NCBI GenBank assembly: GCA_029747585.1
Contig: JAPEVF010001069.1
Span: 1 to 14,465 of the forward strand
Length of the DNA: 14,465 bases
Direction of reading: 5' to 3'
DNA from: Pleurotus djamor
Taxonomy: Eukaryota > Basidiomycota > Agaricomycetes > Agaricales > Pleurotaceae
The notes under the pieces are model-generated. The model ran no database searches and was not told where the DNA came from. It saw nothing but the letters and a program-made list of their open reading frames with translations. Every line of letters begins with the position of its first letter. Positions within the stretch are counted from its first letter, which is position 1. Positions 7,179-14,465 of the stretch are shown here, in pieces. The position numbers and the translations under genes are program-made.

Positions 7179-8600
7179 CGTGTTGTGTCCTTGGACTTTT
7201 TTGGTTTCGTGGCTTTGCGATATAATTTCTGTTTTTGCTTGGTCGATTTTTCACGTTTATTATGGGCATTCCTTTTGTTTGTGTACGGACTCGGACATGG
7301 ACTCTTTTCGTACATACATTTCGCTGCTATGCTTCCTTCATCCCCTTATTTTTTGATACGATGCTTTGCTTTCTTCTCTCATTTGGCGTTTTGCAGTGAT
7401 GACACCCCGCCCAAGAATGCCTCAAAAAGAACTGGGACGTGCGCTCTGCCAGCGACCCCCTCACGTCTAGTCTACGCGTCAGCATCCGCCAGCCTACATC
7501 TTATCCGTACCGGCACCATCCTCCTTATGCATCGCTTACTCCCCGTCTTCCGTCTCCATCCCACCACCCAACACGCTCTCCATATTCCTCTATACGCATA
7601 ATGGCCACAATTTCCTTCTATCACCGATACCCCTCACTGCGGTTGCAATCAAAACCAATCGTACCGTCGTTGTCGCCTACATCGGTGCTGAAGGATCCAC
7701 TAGTCCCCTGCTGGGTTTGACGAGAATCCTACCTGATTGTCACGGAACTCTTTCAGGTGGCTATCTCCTCGGGTCCTCCATCCTACCTCGAGTCTATCCA
7801 CCGTGTTCTACACAAACCTCGGTCTCCGATGGGATCGTGGCTCATAGTTTGAGCGTTCATGTGGGGCGACGACTATATACGTGGTGGTTGTGGGGGGTAG
7901 AAACCAGGAGAGAGTGTGGAGGGGAGAAGGCTCGAGTTCCAGCGCGGGACTTAATCGTCATGTATCCTGCGAGAGGTCGGTGAGCTGATGATGGTCCTGA
8001 CGATGAAGATGATGATGGAAATGTCGAAGTGGAGCACCACCTGGTTCGCTGCTTGCGTACATCTCTCGTGCCCACGACAACCCCGCACTAACTCACATAA
8101 TCATGGATGCGACACTGTCAAACGTTCTCTGCTCCTTCCTCTCATCAATGCTACACATCAACTTGAACACATGTTTACGCGGCGGACGGGATTTGTGGAT
8201 ATCGACTCCCAGCGCGGCGAGAGGATGATCACAACACCGAAAGGAGAGCTCGGTCCCCTTGAGCGTATCTATCAATGGTGCCAAGCCCTCTATTCATGCC
8301 CTTGCCTTCTTTACACAATTCACGGCGACGGCTGTGGCTTTCCTCGACCTCCAGCCTATCTGCGCAACTGGGGGAGGCATTTGATGTGAACGTTCCGCAA
8401 GACCGTCGTTGATGGACGGCTAGGGTAGGGTGATTACGGTCGTCCCTTTTACTCGAGGCCAGGTTCCTAGAGACGGAGAGGTGGAGAGGATGGGTGTTTA
8501 GATGCCGCGCGGACGTTCGTGGTCGAGCAGGAAGAGGGGGGTTNGGGAGTTGGTGGTGTTCGTCGCCGTGGTATTGGACATACCGAAACAAGCTGGTCTT
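7179..8600 (+). other. scattered plus-strand coding-like fragments, no intact gene
   Basis: Short segments in different frames look coding but cannot be joined. They include a Pro/Ser/His-rich piece at about 7490-7600 (YPYRHHPPYASLTPRLPSPS); VAIKTNRTVVVAYIGAEGS at about 7645-7705; a very acidic piece near 7985-8030 (ADDGPDDEDDDGNVEVEHHL); AKPSIHALAFFTQFTATAVA near 8280-8340; and AARTFVVEQEEGG near 8505-8545, next to the N at 8544. This may be a second decayed gene or the continuation of the one upstream. No domain is recognised. The last called ORFs in this stretch are each interrupted within about 130 codons. Confidence 0.3.
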
Positions 8601-8725
8601 TCGTCGATCGGATCGCCATCTAGTTGCTCACTCCCCGCTTTCCACATGTCATCACTGCAGCGGAGGATGGTGTACCGTTATCACTGTTGACTACGGGGTA
8701 CTCTACGCCTCAATCCTGTCGTACT

Positions 8726-8742
8726 CTCGTATCGGATACGAG
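8726..8742. repeat. 17-bp perfect palindrome
   Basis: CTCGTATC, one central G, then GATACGAG. Arms are 8 bp and exact. A DNA-bound dimer site or an RNA hairpin are both possible; nothing nearby decides between them. Confidence 0.6.
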
Positions 8743-8806
8743 TATACCAATGACTGTATCTGCTCAATGTATTCCAAGTTCGATACCTCTTATCTTTTCT
8801 GTACAT

Positions 8807-8825
8807 TACTTGTACTCTACAAGTA
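8807..8825. repeat. inverted repeat, 8-bp arms and 3-bp loop
   Basis: TACTTGTA, loop CTC, then TACAAGTA. It lies 65 bp past the first palindrome and about 50 bp downstream of the stop of the minus ORF at 8872-9147, where it could sit in the 3' untranslated region. Confidence 0.6.
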
Positions 8826-8871
8826 CATCCAACCTGAGTGTACGGGCAGCGTAGTTGCCTTAATCATTGCC

Positions 8872-9147
8872 TTAGAGCGCGTCAAAGTCGTCGACGATTG
8901 CATCAGACCCATCTCCATCCCAGTCAAGTTCGGTATATTTCCTCAAATGGTCCGCATACTTCCTTGGAATGTTGCATGACTGAATACGCACTATTGGTAT
9001 GGGCACACCGCGATCGTGGCGACTTTGGCAAATGTAGATGAAGTTGCCCCAGTCGTATGGTGTTGATAACTCATCCATAGATATGACTACCCGTTGTAGT
9101 TCGGGGCAGCTATCGTAGCCTCCATTGGTGTCAAACTGCAGGAGCAT
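8872..9147 (-). CDS. short hypothetical protein, possibly a C-terminal remnant
   Basis: The minus-strand ORF runs from an ATG at 9147-9145 to TAA at 8874-8872, 91 residues. It contains SCPELQRVVISMDELSTPYD near the start and ends with a strongly acidic tail (WDGDGSDAIVDDFDAL). The style resembles the C-terminal ends of fungal F-box/LRR proteins, where a last leucine-rich stretch precedes an acidic tail, but no F-box is present and this is only an impression. An acceptor-like CTGAT...CTGCAG spans the ATG, so it could instead be a last exon whose upstream part is lost. Upstream DNA (9160-9300) is AT-rich and looks non-coding. Confidence 0.33.
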   Translation of the reverse strand: MLLQFDTNGGYDSCPELQRVVISMDELSTPYDWGNFIYICQSRHDRGVPIPIVRIQSCNIPRKYADHLRKYTELDWDGDGSDAIVDDFDAL

Positions 9148-10588
9148 CAGGAAAACCCTCCCGAGGGAATTTACCGTGAATTATCGGTAACGGAGATAAT
9201 GTCAAATAATCTCGAATAATCGTGGATAAATTCAAGTTACCAAATTTCGTGCCAAATAATTTGTGGTAATCGAGGATAACTACGGATGTAGCAATGCGAC
9301 AGTTCTGGTAGTTCAAACGTTCAACATCCTGAGACCGGAACGTGAACATTGAATTTCGAGCCTCAAACTTACAGCGCGATTCGGAGTTCATCCCGACAAA
9401 TGTGGTCAATGCGCATCAATGGTACAGACATCAGCTCAACTTCGGCCGCGAATTGTTATAGATTAGTAGTGGTGTGGGGATTGAGTGAATAGCGTAACGT
9501 ACGTACCAAAACCAGAAACAGACGAGCCTTCGACTGTGAGATAGCAAAGACAAATCGACCGGCTGGCAAATAGCAGAGCCACGACATGACCTCACGGCAG
9601 GCAGATGGCTTACGCGGTCAGTACTAGTAGCACGACCTCAGCCCAATGTCCCGCCCAATTATGCGTGGAGAACAAAGCTGGCAACAACGTGACCGTGCGT
9701 CGACAAAATTGGGGACCGGGTCGGCTCATCGCACAATAAGGTAGGAAAAAATAACTGAATCATGGCTCTAAGCATAGGGAGACGGGCGATTCGGGTACGA
9801 TGCGCAGCATATTGGTACCAACGATGCAACAATGGTGAGGTGATCGCGAAGGAGGTTCGTGTATGATTCTGGGACCCAGGAGCAGCTTGGTGTCGTTGGG
9901 AGACATGTTTTTGTCGATAAAAGAGTCAAAGAGGGTGAAGATGTGAGTTCGTCATCATTCTGTTCTTGAATGTGTCGAACTTGAACTCAACTTGAACTCA
10001 AGGGAACAGGCTGAGGCGTGAGATAACCTTGCCTTCTACGGCTGCCGCTTACCACGGGGTCTGGACCCAATCCGGACAGAGACCTCTTTTCGACCCAGTT
10101 TCGACCTTTCTCGACCGTTTCCATGAGAGGAGGATATAAAGCGAGCCTCTCAAGGCTGCGCACCACCCATCCCCCCACCAAGTCTGACTCTGTCAACATG
10201 CGACTTCAACGTTCAAACGTTCAACTTCGGCACTGGGTCGAACGTTGTCTGAGTCAGTGAGTCAGCTTAACTATCTTTTGTCCCAGACAGTAGACTTCCT
10301 CATATCTTTATTCTTAAAGTAGTCTATGGTAAGTACGCAGCGTAAGTCCCCAACTTCTCTCTCTTATTTTGCCTTGTCCAAGCGTGCGCGGCGTGCTAGG
10401 TTGGTACTAGTAGATGCAGTATAGTCATATCCGATTCATAGCCATTTGGTAGTCATGACTTCGTACCTCATCAAATGTAACCTATCCATCTTCGTTGCAT
10501 CTTCTCCCACGTATAACCAAGCCAGAAACATCGTTGGCATCCTGAGATTGTCATGTATATAGACCCTGATAATCATTCATTTATTGCT
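9148..10588. other. gene-poor region with AT-rich motif cluster and short repeats
   Basis: No gene can be supported. Between about 9165 and 9290 short motifs built on AATAATC, GGTAA and GAATTA recur in both orientations, which suggests a decayed transposon. At 9976-10001 an 11-bp unit, CTTGAACTCAA, is present twice in tandem. The 15-mer GTTCAAACGTTCAAC occurs at 9311-9325 and again at 10211-10225, exactly 900 bp apart. The minus ORF at 9987-10199 starts with an unusual codon context and was not called. Confidence 0.4.
10135..10140 (+). promoter_or_regulatory. TATAAA box without a convincing gene
   Basis: A consensus TATAAA lies 58 bp before an ATG at 10198 that opens only a 20-codon frame (MRLQRSNVQLRHWVERCLSQ) ending at a TGA. 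A good donor (GTGAGTC) lies in that frame's end and another (GTAAGTAC) near 10330, so a spliced non-coding RNA or a decayed gene are possible. Weak evidence. Confidence 0.3.
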
Positions 10589-10641
10589 GGTAATTCACGC
10601 GAATTACCGGGAATTCAGAGGAAATTCAGAGAGATTCAGAG
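10589..10641. repeat. hairpin plus iterated ATTCAGAG motif, candidate transposon end
   Basis: GGTAATTC, a 4-bp loop ACGC, then GAATTACC form a perfect hairpin (10589-10608). Directly after come three copies of ATTCAGAG (10613-10620, 10624-10631, 10634-10641) at 10-11 bp spacing, about one helical turn. Such clustered motifs near a hairpin are typical of transposase-binding ends. It lies about 380 bp upstream of the transposase-like gene at 11022. Confidence 0.5.
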
Positions 10642-10980
10642 GGGGTACTACGGAATCAAGTTTTCGATTACGGCGAATTATGGATAATCTAGTCCAAGAG
10701 GCGGCGAAGAAATATTTTCCTAACACTAACCCCCCTAGGGTGGGTGGGTGGTCGTGCTCGCAGACGACCTAAAATATATTTTTTTTCTTCGTGGGAATAA
10801 CCCCTTAATGCATACACGTGATTTTCTCATCCATTTACGGGAGCCNTTTTTTGGAAACGGCGGCCCTTTTTCGGAGAGCCATATTCGGAAATAGTGATCG
10901 ACCGATCGCATCTACCATTGTCTAAAACTCAGAAATGACGGTGGCCCACTGTTCATGGATGGGTCGGTTGACTCAATTGA
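10642..10980. other. non-coding upstream region of the transposase-like gene
   Basis: It contains a G-rich run (GGGTGGGTGGGTGG, 10738-10751) next to CCCTAGGG, an A/T run near 10773-10788, and one N at 10846. No coding frame is supported. Confidence 0.4.
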
Positions 10981-10983
10981 CTA

Positions 10984-10991
10984 GATAAATA
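10984..10991 (+). promoter_or_regulatory. TATA-like element upstream of the transposase-like gene
   Basis: GATAAATA lies 31-38 bp before the ATG at 11022. The position suits a very short 5' untranslated region or a translation start slightly downstream of the core promoter. Composition only; no other element supports it. Confidence 0.3.
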
Positions 10992-11021
10992 CATCCTCAC
11001 CGTTTGTCCGCTACCATAACC

Positions 11022-14000
11022 ATGCCTGTCCCTTCATCCACCAACATTCACAAACCCCTCACCGAGGCCGAAGCAGATATCAACGGTGTTTTCTGGACCC
11101 AGTCCTCCGACGGAACCAATGAACTCATCCGCGTCAAACGCTGCTTGATCTGCCGGAAGCTTGTTTCTCTAGGCCAAGGCAAAAGTTTCCATGCCTTCGA
11201 GACACATCAACTGGGTCAGAAGTGTCAGCTTGCGGCTGCAAAGCAGCGTGCAAAATCAGCGCAGAAAAGTGTCACCTCTTTCTTCAAACCAGCGGCAAAG
11301 ACTGCGGCAACAAGGGTAGCCACTACGAGGCCTTCACCGCCAGCTCAAACCTCGCAACCTATAACCAGCCCTCTTGAGCGAATCAATATTGATCTCATCG
11401 ACTCTGATGACTCATTCTCGCAGCCCTCTCGTTCTCCGTCGCCTCAGCTCGGTCCTCATCCTTCGGCTGAATCCTCTATGGCACCAAGCTACAGTCTACT
11501 GGACTCGGAGTCAACAGCATCTGGCTCCTCCACTTTGACCCGCGCAGGCGCCCCCTCTCTAACTCCTCTCGAGACCCGCCAGGATCTTTCTCAACATGAA
11601 CCAGACCTTGCGTGCAAAGGACTTCTGTTTGAGTTCAGCGACAACAGCATCTACCTCAGCTATCCCTGGCACCTCCACCACTATCAGCAGCTCAGCTATC
11701 ACTTTACCAGTGTCGAGGCCAAAGGAACGAGATTCCGCATCCGGAGCAACAATTGTCTCAATCTCACTGTGGCCGGCAAATCGGTTTGTCCTCGATGTGA
11801 AGAACTCAATACCAGCGAAGAAGTCTCCCATCTTCGAGAGCGTGCTGCCTCTCAACCATCAAGTGGGACAAATTACCGTTTTTACTCTTTTCAACAACTT
11901 TGCGAGCTCCTCATCAAGAAGAATACACAGATCAATGATCTCAAGCTACAGGTCAGTCACATCACTAGTTATGGTTGACTCGCAGCTTACAGTGACACCC
12001 TAGTGCATGAACTTGTCTCGAAAGGCGTCATCGCTTAATGGACGCCTTTCCGATCACCAGCTGATGATGTCTATCATCGCTGAGAAGGACATTCCAGGAC
12101 TTCAACGTATTATCGCCGTCGCTATTCAACAGAATCGTAGCCCGGGGGAAATTATTCGCCGCATCAAACGAGCTCGGGATGGATTATATAGTGTCAAAAG
12201 TTTCACGGTACGCAAAATCACATCTTAACAACATCTATCCACGCTAATAACAGTCCTTCATCGACAACTAGCAACAAGACATGGATATTGCTACCATGGG
12301 ACTCATCGCGGGTGGTCCCAAGCTGGCCTATGCCTTGGCTCATGCATTTAGCCTCCCGTCAGTCCGTACCATACAGGCAAACCTCAAGCAACACCGAGTA
12401 ATTGCAAGTGTCGGCTTTCCGCTCCTATCGGAGGCCCTTCACAACTTAGAGGGTCTCGCAACCCGTACCTCCACCATTGGGAAGCGAGGATATGTGCTCA
12501 TGGTCGATGAATGCGCCTTAGAAGAACGACCTCGTTTCGACTCCCAACGTGATGCCGTCCTGGGGCTATGCCGGGAACACTGTGATATCGTCGATACCAC
12601 GGCCACATCGATTGAAACCATCCGAGAGATTGAATTAGCTCTTGATGAAGATAGTGTTCATCGTGCCCGTGAGGCAACTGTGATGTCAGTCGCGCCATTT
12701 GCTGCCAGCCATTATAACCCCCAGCCCGTCATCATCAGTGGCACCTGCAAGACGGAACAAGAACAAGAACACGTCCGCATGCTCATGATTGCCATCGAAG
12801 CGTTCAAACAATCTCCTCACGGTGGCAAGGCGGGGAACCAGCTATTCTCCATCGCAACTGACGGCGATTCAGTCCGACGTCGGGCGGTCCATATACTCTG
12901 TATGAAACACGATCTCTCACCAACCTCCCCCCTCTATCCTTATATCGGTGTACTCCCTCTGATGAACCTTCGATGCGGAGACGATGACATGGTTGCTGAC
13001 ATTGACTATAAGCACCTACTGAAGCGTGAGTTGTTTCTCCCCATCTTTATCATCTTCTATAACATATCTATCTACTTAAAGGACTTGCAACTGCCCTTCG
13101 ACAGAAGACTGGCATGCTTATCGGTCGATCACACATAACATCAAATACAATGAAGCAGGCTCTTTGTGATACCCTCAACCTGGATCGGCCGACTGTTGAA
13201 GCTCTCTTCGACCCTCGTGATCATCAGAATGTACCCAAAACAAACCGCCTCCTTGGATCCCTCTACAAACTCTCTCAAGATGTGGCGTACAAGGCTGTCA
13301 TCACAAATCGGCCGATCGTATTGCTTGGGAATCTGAGCCATCTTGTTGCTACCTTCCTTCGACTCAACGAAAGCAACTGTGCCGCCTTTGCAGTTGTCCG
13401 GGTAACGGATATCATCAACCCTAGCGGTCAAAGCTTACCCTCAATCTCTTCCGACGGCTTAAAAAACCCAAAAGTTACTTTTACCGGTCAAGTCCTGACT
13501 CTAGAGCTGAGTGCCGATCATCAAGGTTCTTGGGTTTGGAATGGCGGCTTTGAAATCTTTCGTGGGAAGCCCGGGGCTACCACATCCCAGGCGGAAGTCA
13601 CCATCTCTGATAAGGTCTCGAAGAACCTCGCTGTCATCAGTTTTCCTGCCGTTCTTTGTCAACCATTATCGCCAGAGCTTGTCCCCTCGAAGTCTTCAGT
13701 TACCTGGCTTTTTGATGGAGAAGGTCTCGAACTACTATGTTCCGCACTTTGGACACATGTCTCAGCCCATCGTTCCAGCATCGTGACGAAGTTCCAAACC
13801 CCAACATTCCCATATAGGCTTCTCGATGGCACATTGGGTTTACTCAACGAATCGGGCACTCAGGAACTCTCTCACACCCTCAAGAACGGCGATGTTCGTT
13901 GCTTCTTGTGTACGAAAGTCATGACAAGTAATAAGATACGTGATCACGTTGCTCGACACCTACTCGCAGTGCGCTACAACCAAACGGAGAAGGACCTTGT

Positions 14001-14465
14001 TTTGCCAGTTGGTGATGCAATGCCATGCGGCTTCTGTGGCCGCTCACAAACATGCTCGATTGCCTTCGAGAAGCGGGGAGTACCATCCTCGAATTGCCCA
14101 AATGCCTACAAGTTCTCTATGAAGTCAGCGGAAAAATCAACAAAAAGCGGACCAAGCACCAACCGACCGGTATTCTGTCCACTCTGCGCCATCCCTGATG
14201 GTAAACAAGACCCGAAACACATTGTCTGGAGCTATAACCTGGAGGAGCACCGACAAAGTGATCATCCTGACAAGCAATTCGACGAAAGCTTTCTCAAAGA
14301 ATATGTGCTGATTGGTGCCGATGAGAGAGAGAGGTTAGGAATTGTGTTGGTAGGGAGTGGGACGAGAGGAGAAAAGCGAAAACGAGTTGCGGCTAGCCAA
14401 GCGGAGCCATCCAACACAGAAGCAGACTCTGACACGGACGTTCGAGTCCCTCAGAGACGTAAGGG
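11022..14465 (+). CDS. transposase-like zinc-finger protein, four exons, C-terminus beyond right edge
   Basis: Exons are 11022-11951, 12004-12207, 12272-13025 and 13082 to the window end, giving 1090 residues with no stop. Introns are 52, 64 and 56 nt (donors GTCAGT, GTACGC, GTGAGT; acceptors CCTAG, ACTAG, TAAAG). The start has a good context (ACCATGC). N-terminal Cys41, Cys44, His57, His62 and Cys68 could bind zinc. Residues 81-90 (QKSVTSFFKP) match a PCNA-interaction box, and 121-130 (INIDLIDSDD) look like a SUMO-interaction motif. A second Cys cluster lies at 245-259. The catalytic-like part has Asp457 (MVDE), Asp575 (ATDGD) and DYKHLLKR at 623-630, an RNase-H-like layout as in P-element/THAP9 transposases. 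The C-terminus has a C2H2 finger (Cys903, Cys906, His918, His922), further Cys/His pairs (945-968, 995-1024) and basic KRKR. I recall close relatives repeated in Agaricomycetes; there a long segment lies between about residues 690 and 740, which seems missing here. Family name and activity are uncertain. Confidence 0.8.
11262..11291 (+). other. PIP-box-like motif QKSVTSFFKP in the transposase-like protein
   Basis: It fits Q-x-x-hydrophobic-x-x-aromatic-aromatic exactly: Gln81, Val84, Phe87, Phe88. It is flanked by basic residues on both sides (QRAKSAQKS, KPAAK), as in known PCNA-binding peptides, and sits in a stretch that looks disordered. Confidence 0.5.
11382..11411 (+). other. SUMO-interaction-like motif INIDLIDSDD
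   Basis: A hydrophobic core (I-D-L-I) is followed by an Asp/Ser run (DSDDS), the usual arrangement of SUMO-interacting motifs. It lies 31 residues after the PIP-like box in a Ser/Pro-rich linker. Confidence 0.4.
13900..13959 (+). other. C2H2 zinc finger in the transposase-like protein
   Basis: Cys-x2-Cys-x11-His-x3-His, reading CFLCTKVMTSNKIRDHVARH. It begins the C-terminal zinc-binding region. Two more Cys/His groups follow to 14265. Confidence 0.75.

Larger units (their letters stand above)
8601..8871. other. short gene-free stretch with two hairpin-forming palindromes
   Basis: No coding call. Two near-adjacent inverted repeats are listed separately. The stretch lies downstream of the minus-strand ORF that stops at 8872, so it may contain that ORF's 3' region. 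Confidence 0.4.

Noticed and set aside
13141..13431. Minus-strand 96-codon open frame
   Set aside because: It is opposite exon 4 of the transposase-like gene, which is open for more than 460 codons to the window end.
11022..14465. Assignment to the KDZ (Kyakuja/Dileera/Zisupton) transposase superfamily
   Set aside because: The cysteine-cluster domains and motifs typical of KDZ proteins are not visible. The MVDE, ATDGD and KHLLKR pattern fits a P-element/THAP9-like layout better, so I left the superfamily open.
1..14465. CRISPR arrays, bacterial operons, insertion sequences, rRNA or tRNA genes
   Set aside because: No regularly spaced direct repeats, no Shine-Dalgarno-led gene strings, and spliceosomal introns are present. 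No RNA gene could be folded from the visible sequence.

Overview
This is eukaryotic DNA, most likely from a mushroom-forming basidiomycete (Agaricomycetes). The grounds are short introns (52, 64 and 56 nt in the best gene) with GTNNGN donors and CTAAY-type branch points, moderate GC, and a large zinc-finger/transposase-like gene of a kind I recall as repeated in agaricomycete genomes. That family assignment is from memory, not a search. Single N positions (5119, 8544, 10846) show a draft assembly, so some apparent frameshifts may be sequence errors.

Left part (1-4673), minus strand. A long single-exon reading frame enters from beyond the left edge and starts at 1706. It encodes a low-complexity Val/Gly/Ala protein with three nested repeat types: a GL-x-x-x-P-x-x-G motif, eleven gap-free 11-residue repeats, and three 18-residue repeats. 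About 745 bp upstream lies the stop of a second minus-strand gene (about 2451-3670). It encodes a Ser/Thr-rich single-pass membrane protein with a basic stop-transfer and a cytosolic tail of about 170 residues. Its 5' exons, probably between 3671 and 4670, could not be resolved.

Middle (4674-5476). A foldback element of 803 bp: two inverted arms of about 381 bp, about 97% identical, around a 40-bp spacer. Four of about ten differences between the arms are CpG transitions.

Region 5477-11000 is gene-poor. It holds a candidate 91-codon minus ORF, a plus-strand broken gene at about 6265-7178 (several frame changes and an in-frame TAG), more unassignable coding-like fragments to 8600, small perfect palindromes, a short minus ORF (8872-9147), and a hairpin plus iterated motif at 10589-10641 that may be a transposon end.

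Right part (11022 to beyond 14465), plus strand. A four-exon gene encodes at least 1090 residues of a transposase-like protein: an N-terminal Cys/His cluster, a PCNA-interaction-like box, a SUMO-interaction-like motif, an RNase-H-like catalytic portion with two clear Asp motifs and a KHLLKR motif, and a C-terminal zinc-binding region with a basic tail. Compared with remembered relatives it seems to lack a large central segment, so it may be catalytically inactive or repurposed.

I see no multi-gene system. The points most worth following are the PIP-like plus SIM-like pair in the transposase-like protein, the hendecad-repeat protein, and the foldback element.
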